Assembly (NCBI RefSeq): GCF_002205795.1 | Contig: NZ_NIUY01000002.1 | Coordinates: forward strand, 744,001 to 808,000 | Length of the DNA: 64,000 nt | Direction of reading: 5' to 3' | Source of the DNA: Chryseobacterium sp. VAUSW3 | GTDB taxonomy: Bacteria; Bacteroidota; Bacteroidia; Flavobacteriales; Weeksellaceae | In this document: positions 60,622 through 64,000 of the stretch, one piece after another | How positions within the stretch are numbered: position 1 is the first letter of the stretch | How the letters are laid out: each line of letters starts with the position of its first letter | Notes under the pieces: model-generated | Told to the model about the DNA's origin: nothing | Database searches by the model: none | What the model saw: only the letters and a program-made list of their open reading frames with translations | Translations under genes and position numbers: made by a program

Positions 60622-60840
60622 ACAAAATCATCTCCGCACAAAACGGAGCAGCAGGCATCAGAAATGATTCCGCAACGTACAGAAAAGGCTCCGCAACGTA
60701 CAGAAATGGTTATGCAACCTACAGAAATGGCTCCGCAACGTACAGAAATGATAAAACAACATTGCGGAACGATTTCTGCGGATGATCATTCAAATATTAC
60801 ACACCATTTTACAAAATTTACTATTAAAATTATGTTTTAA
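60622..60840 (+). pseudogene. In-frame extension of the KTSC frame with 21-bp tandem repeat
   Basis: Directly after the KTSC stop (TAA, 60619-60621) the same frame stays open for 72 codons to a second TAA at 60838-60840. It starts TKSSPHKTEQQASE and then contains four 7-residue repeats at 60664-60747 (consensus MAPQRTE). The tail is MIKQHCGTISADDHSNITHH and ends KIMF. A stem CTCCG/CGGAG (60632-60648) follows the stop. It could be a former C-terminal tail cut off by a stop mutation, a read-through extension, or non-coding repeat DNA. An ATG at 60664 would give a 58-residue protein. Confidence 0.45.
60664..60747 (+). repeat. 21-bp tandem repeat, four copies
   Basis: Copies at 60664, 60685, 60706 and 60727, core CCGCAACGTACAGAA. 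Copies 1, 2 and 4 share this core exactly; copy 3 differs (ATGCAACCTACAGAA). Unit length is a multiple of three, so the reading frame is kept. Confidence 0.9.
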
Positions 60841-60931
60841 TTATTAAATTAATAAAGCAAACACTTGATTTTTTTTCTGATCAATGATTATCCGAAAAAT
60901 TTACGAATCCCTCGTAATGGTAAGATTAATC

Positions 60932-60962
60932 ACAAAAAAAAGAGAAGCCGAAACTTCTCTTT
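60932..60962 (-). terminator. Rho-independent terminator after lpd
   Basis: On the minus strand AAAGAGAAG pairs with CTTCTCTTT (loop TTTCGG), followed by TTTTTGTG. Confidence 0.8.
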
Positions 60963-60990
60963 AAAATATCTACAATTTAGATTCTTCTCT

Positions 60991-62394
60991 TTACATATGA
61001 AGTGCAATTTTTCCGGTTGCATCCAAAGCTGCTTCTTTAATCGCTTCTGCAAAAGTTGGGTGTGCATGCGACATTCTTGCGATATCTTCGGCACTTGCAC
61101 GGAATTCCATCGCGGTTACCGCAGCGGCAATCATATCAGCAGCTCTCGCACCAATCATGTGCACGCCTAAAACCTCATCAGTTTTTTCGTCTGCAATGAT
61201 CTTGATGAAACCATCTAAATCACCGGAAGCACGGCTTCTTCCCAAAGCTCTCATGGGGAAATTTCCTACTTTTATGGCAACGCCTTCTGCTTTCAATTGC
61301 TCTTCTGTTTTACCCACTGCAGCAACTTCCGGCCAAGTATAAACAACACCTGGAATTAGATTGTAATTGATGTGTGGTTTTTGTCCCGCAAGCTGTTCCG
61401 CAACCAAAACTCCTTCTTCAGAAGCTTTGTGTGCCAACATAGCTCCGGCAACTACATCACCAATTGCGTAGATATTGGAAACATTGGTCTGAAGATGTTC
61501 GTTTGTTTTCACTCTTCCTCTTTCATCTAAATCTACACCTGCTTTTTCTATGGCAAGTCCGTCTGTGTAAGGCTTTCTCCCTACAGAAACCAATACATAG
61601 TCGCCTTCTACCACTACTTCTTCGCCTTTTTTGTCTTTGGCAGTAACTTTTACGATGTCGCCGTTTCTTTCGACAGCCTGAACCGCGGTAGAAAGCATGA
61701 ATTTCATGCCCTGTTTTCTTAAAACTTTGTTGAGTTCTTTCGATAAAGCACCGTCCATTGTTGGGATGATTTTATCCATAAATTCAACAACGGTAACTTC
61801 AGAACCTAATCTTTTGTAAACAGAACCTAATTCCAAACCGATTACACCGCCACCGATTACGACAAGATGTTTCGGAATTTCTTTAAGTTCTAAAGCTTCG
61901 GTAGAAGTAATGACTCTTTCCTTATCTAAAGTAATGAAAGGCAGCGAACTTGGTTTGGAACCTGTCGCGATGATGATATATTTGGAGTCGATGATTTCAG
62001 ATGAACCGTCGTTTTTGGTTACTTTTACCTGAGTTGAAGATTCAAAACTTCCCACACCCTCATAAACAGTGATTTTGTTTTTATCCATCAGGAAGGTGAT
62101 TCCTTTGGTTGTTTGGTCTACCACTTCGTTTTTTCTGGCAATCATTCTTGCGAGATCCGCTTTGGGCTCGTCGATGATAATGCCGTGGTTGGCGAAATTA
62201 TGTTTTGCGTTTTCGAAATGTTCAGAACTGTCGAGCAAAGCTTTTGAAGGGATACATCCAACATTCAGACATGTACCGCCCATGGTAGGATATTTCTCTA
62301 TAATTGCAGTTTTCAAACCTAACTGTGCGCAACGGATTGCCGCAACATAACCACCAGGACCGGAACCGATAACGGTAACATCGAATTGACTCAT
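60991..62394 (-). CDS. lpdA: Dihydrolipoyl dehydrogenase (E3)
   Basis: 467 residues. FAD is bound by VIGSGPGGYVAAIRCAQLG. The redox pair is C42-x4-C47 in GGTCLNVGCIPSK, and the catalytic dyad H445-E450 lies in HAHPTFAEAIKEA. NAD is bound by VIGGGVIGLELGSVYKRLG and the second FAD site is NIYAIGDVVAG. It reoxidises the lipoyl group in pyruvate and 2-oxoglutarate dehydrogenase and glycine cleavage complexes. Its promoter region has an inverted repeat over the -7 box. Confidence 0.97.
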   Translation of the reverse strand: MSQFDVTVIGSGPGGYVAAIRCAQLGLKTAIIEKYPTMGGTCLNVGCIPSKALLDSSEHFENAKHNFANHGIIIDEPKADLARMIARKNEVVDQTTKGITFLMDKNKITVYEGVGSFESSTQVKVTKNDGSSEIIDSKYIIIATGSKPSSLPFITLDKERVITSTEALELKEIPKHLVVIGGGVIGLELGSVYKRLGSEVTVVEFMDKIIPTMDGALSKELNKVLRKQGMKFMLSTAVQAVERNGDIVKVTAKDKKGEEVVVEGDYVLVSVGRKPYTDGLAIEKAGVDLDERGRVKTNEHLQTNVSNIYAIGDVVAGAMLAHKASEEGVLVAEQLAGQKPHINYNLIPGVVYTWPEVAAVGKTEEQLKAEGVAIKVGNFPMRALGRSRASGDLDGFIKIIADEKTDEVLGVHMIGARAADMIAAAVTAMEFRASAEDIARMSHAHPTFAEAIKEAALDATGKIALHM

Positions 62395-62428
62395 TTTTAT
62401 TTTTATTTGATTGATTAAAAATTAAAGG

Positions 62429-62455
62429 TGCACAAATTTACGGATTTTTTGTGCA
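62429..62455 (-). promoter_or_regulatory. lpd promoter region with inverted repeat
   Basis: On the minus strand the -7 element TAAATTTG (62433-62440) lies 38 nt before the ATG and overlaps an inverted repeat with arms TGCACAAA and TTTGTGCA (62429-62436, 62448-62455) separated by 11 nt, a possible operator. Confidence 0.5.
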
Positions 62456-62538
62456 TTCGCGGCACGGAAATCCTGAAAATCGACTTCAGATTTAATGAGT
62501 TTTCACACGAAAAAATGTTAATCAAATTCATCGTTAAA

Positions 62539-64000
62539 TTATCCACACTTCGAGCTTCCACAATTCTTACAAATCAGGCAGCCTTCCTGATACACCACCT
62601 GATCCGATCCGCAGTTCGAACATTTGCCCGAAGCTTCAGTTCCGTCGGCGATATAGCGTTTCAAGGCCCGTGCAACACCGGCTTTCCAGTTGTTGATGGA
62701 TTCAGAATCGAGTTCGAGACGGTTAATCAGTTCTACCACATTTTCAATCGGCATTCCATGTCTTAAAGTCCCGGAAATAAGTTTTGCATAATTCCAGAAT
62801 TCAGGATTGAATTTATGCGAAAGCCCTTCAATGGTTGTTTTGTAGCCGCGAAGATTAGTAAATTGGAAGTCGTAACGGGATTTACCGTCTGCATCGCGGT
62901 TTTTAATAATCAGTCCTTCGTTTACCCAGCGCGGAAGGGCAATACCTTCTTCATCATCGGCCAAACCGGTGAATATTTCGTAAGGTTTTTTGTCTATGAG
63001 ACCAACAAAGGCAATCCATTTGTCTTTATTATTCTGGAAACGTACCACATCAGCTTCCAGCACTTGCGGTCTTTTTGTTGGAAAAGCAGGTTGCAGGATT
63101 TCAGTTTTTTCTTCTTTTTTCTCGTCATTCGAAATCAAAACTCCGGAACGGGAACCATCACGGTAAACGGTTACACCTTTGCAACCCACTTCCCAGGCTT
63201 TGATGTACAACTGATTCACCAGTTCTTCAGTAGCATCATTCGGAACATTAATCGTCACCGAAATCGAATGATCTACCCATTTCTGGATGGCGCCCTGCAT
63301 TTCAACCTTACTCAGCCAGTCCACATCATTGGAAGTGGCTTTGTAATAAGGCGAAACTTCGATGATTTTATTAATTTCTTCCTGAGTGTATTTTTTATCG
63401 GTATCGATTCCGTTAATTTCCATCCACTGTCTGAAACGGTGGTGAAAAACAAGATATTCTTCCCAGGAATCTCCAACCTCATCTACAAAATCTACCCGTA
63501 CATCTTTGTCATTGGGATTCACTTTTCTTCTTCGCTTGTAAACCGGAAGAAACACAGGCTCAATACCAGAGGTTGTTTGCGACATCAGCGAGGTACTTCC
63601 CGTTGGGGCAATAGTTAGCAAAGCTATATTTCTTCTACCATATTTTTTTAAATCTTCATACAGTGCGGGATCCGCTTCTTTGATTCTTAAAATAAAAGGA
63701 TTTTTCTCTTCTCTTTTCGCATCGTAAATCGCGAAAGCACCTCTTTCCTTCGCCATTTCAACAGACGAGCGGTAAGCTGCAAGTGCTAAAGTTTTATGAA
63801 CCAAAGTAGAAAATTCGTTACCTTCTTTGCTTCCGTACTGAATATTCAAAGCGGCCAACATATCGCCTTCGGCGGTAATTCCTACGCCGGTTCTGCGGCC
63901 TTCAATGGTTTTTTTGCGGATTTTGATCCAGAGATTTTTTTCAGTGGCTTTAATTTCATTGCTTTCAGGATCTGAGTCTATCTTATGAATAATCGCATCG
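62539..64000 (-). CDS. Adenosylcobalamin-dependent ribonucleoside-diphosphate reductase, 3' part
   Basis: About 486 C-terminal residues are visible; the gene continues beyond the window, and the frame stays open to the edge with matching sequence (IEGRRTGVGITAEGDMLAAL). Typical class II features are the active-site loop APTGSTSLMSQTTSGIEPVF, PNDATEELVNQLYIKAWEVG (dNTP-type motif), GVTVYRDGSRSGVL, and a C-terminal zinc ribbon CSNCGSDQVV...CKNCGSSKCG. It reduces ribonucleotides to deoxyribonucleotides with coenzyme B12 and thus needs a cobalamin supply. Together with lpd it lies on the minus strand, divided by about 140 nt. Confidence 0.9.
   Translation of the reverse strand, partial: DAIIHKIDSDPESNEIKATEKNLWIKIRKKTIEGRRTGVGITAEGDMLAALNIQYGSKEGNEFSTLVHKTLALAAYRSSVEMAKERGAFAIYDAKREEKNPFILRIKEADPALYEDLKKYGRRNIALLTIAPTGSTSLMSQTTSGIEPVFLPVYKRRRKVNPNDKDVRVDFVDEVGDSWEEYLVFHHRFRQWMEINGIDTDKKYTQEEINKIIEVSPYYKATSNDVDWLSKVEMQGAIQKWVDHSISVTINVPNDATEELVNQLYIKAWEVGCKGVTVYRDGSRSGVLISNDEKKEEKTEILQPAFPTKRPQVLEADVVRFQNNKDKWIAFVGLIDKKPYEIFTGLADDEEGIALPRWVNEGLIIKNRDADGKSRYDFQFTNLRGYKTTIEGLSHKFNPEFWNYAKLISGTLRHGMPIENVVELINRLELDSESINNWKAGVARALKRYIADGTEASGKCSNCGSDQVVYQEGCLICKNCGSSKCG

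Noticed and set aside
60664-60747. CRISPR array
   Set aside because: The repeat units are directly adjacent without spacers, are 21 bp long, and no cas genes are visible.
62815-63618. A 267-residue open frame on the plus strand
   Set aside because: It is antisense to the ribonucleotide reductase gene and has a low-complexity Phe/Ile-rich translation.

Overview
The window is about 64 kb of chromosome from a member of the Bacteroidota, class Flavobacteriia, most likely a Chryseobacterium/Kaistella-like member of the Weeksellaceae. This rests on: the moderately AT-rich base composition; promoters of the Bacteroidota type (TTG, 18-20 nt, TAnnTTTG) in front of many genes, with few purine-rich ribosome binding sites; a type IX secretion (T9SS) type B cargo with a gliding-motility-type C-terminal domain; many lipoproteins with an S-C lipobox; paired M16 proteases; a DUF5916 outer-membrane protein; and the fused hisB and hisIE genes. 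No phage, plasmid, insertion sequence, CRISPR array or rRNA operon is visible. It reads as core chromosome with short intergenic repeats.

Layout. 1-6 kb: a truncated glutaminyl cyclase lipoprotein, an M1 aminopeptidase, an exported protein of unknown function, and a dacB-histidine kinase pair. 6-15.4 kb: a RelA/SpoT homologue and NhaA; YihY facing RlmH; an overlapping HipA-like kinase/DUF3037 pair; a proline-rich lipoprotein; PcrA/UvrD helicase. 15.5-20 kb: two cold-shock-domain genes, one behind a long leader, then an M16 protease pair. 20-23 kb: a PAS histidine kinase with a receiver protein, and secG. 23-27.4 kb: a translationally coupled four-gene surface-glycan set and recR. 27.5-33.3 kb: LURP-one protein, lipoprotein, PepD, DUF4256, ferredoxin with a thioredoxin-reductase-like ferredoxin reductase, DUF3108. 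33.4-41.9 kb: DUF5916 protein, PheS, RdgB, CPBP protease, RF3, DUF4349 lipoprotein. 42-47.5 kb: acyl-CoA dehydrogenase, acyl-CoA ligase, SulP transporter, DUF892 ferritin-like protein.

47.6-54.7 kb is a complete histidine operon on the minus strand, hisG-D-C-B-H-A-F-IE, with nearly all junctions overlapping. In front of hisG is a leader with a 17-codon open frame that contains five His codons, followed by a Rho-independent terminator. This is a histidine attenuator and the clearest regulatory system in the window. 54.8-64 kb: a zinc-ribbon protein, the large T9SS cargo, tRNA-Pro(GGG), a CvfB-like S1 protein, a KTSC gene followed in frame by a 21-bp tandem repeat, dihydrolipoyl dehydrogenase, and the 3' part of a B12-dependent ribonucleotide reductase gene that runs off the window.

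Functional themes are envelope biogenesis and proteolysis, stringent and cold responses, histidine synthesis, fatty-acid activation and oxidation, and nucleotide metabolism. Most genes sit in short directional units separated by clear intrinsic terminators.
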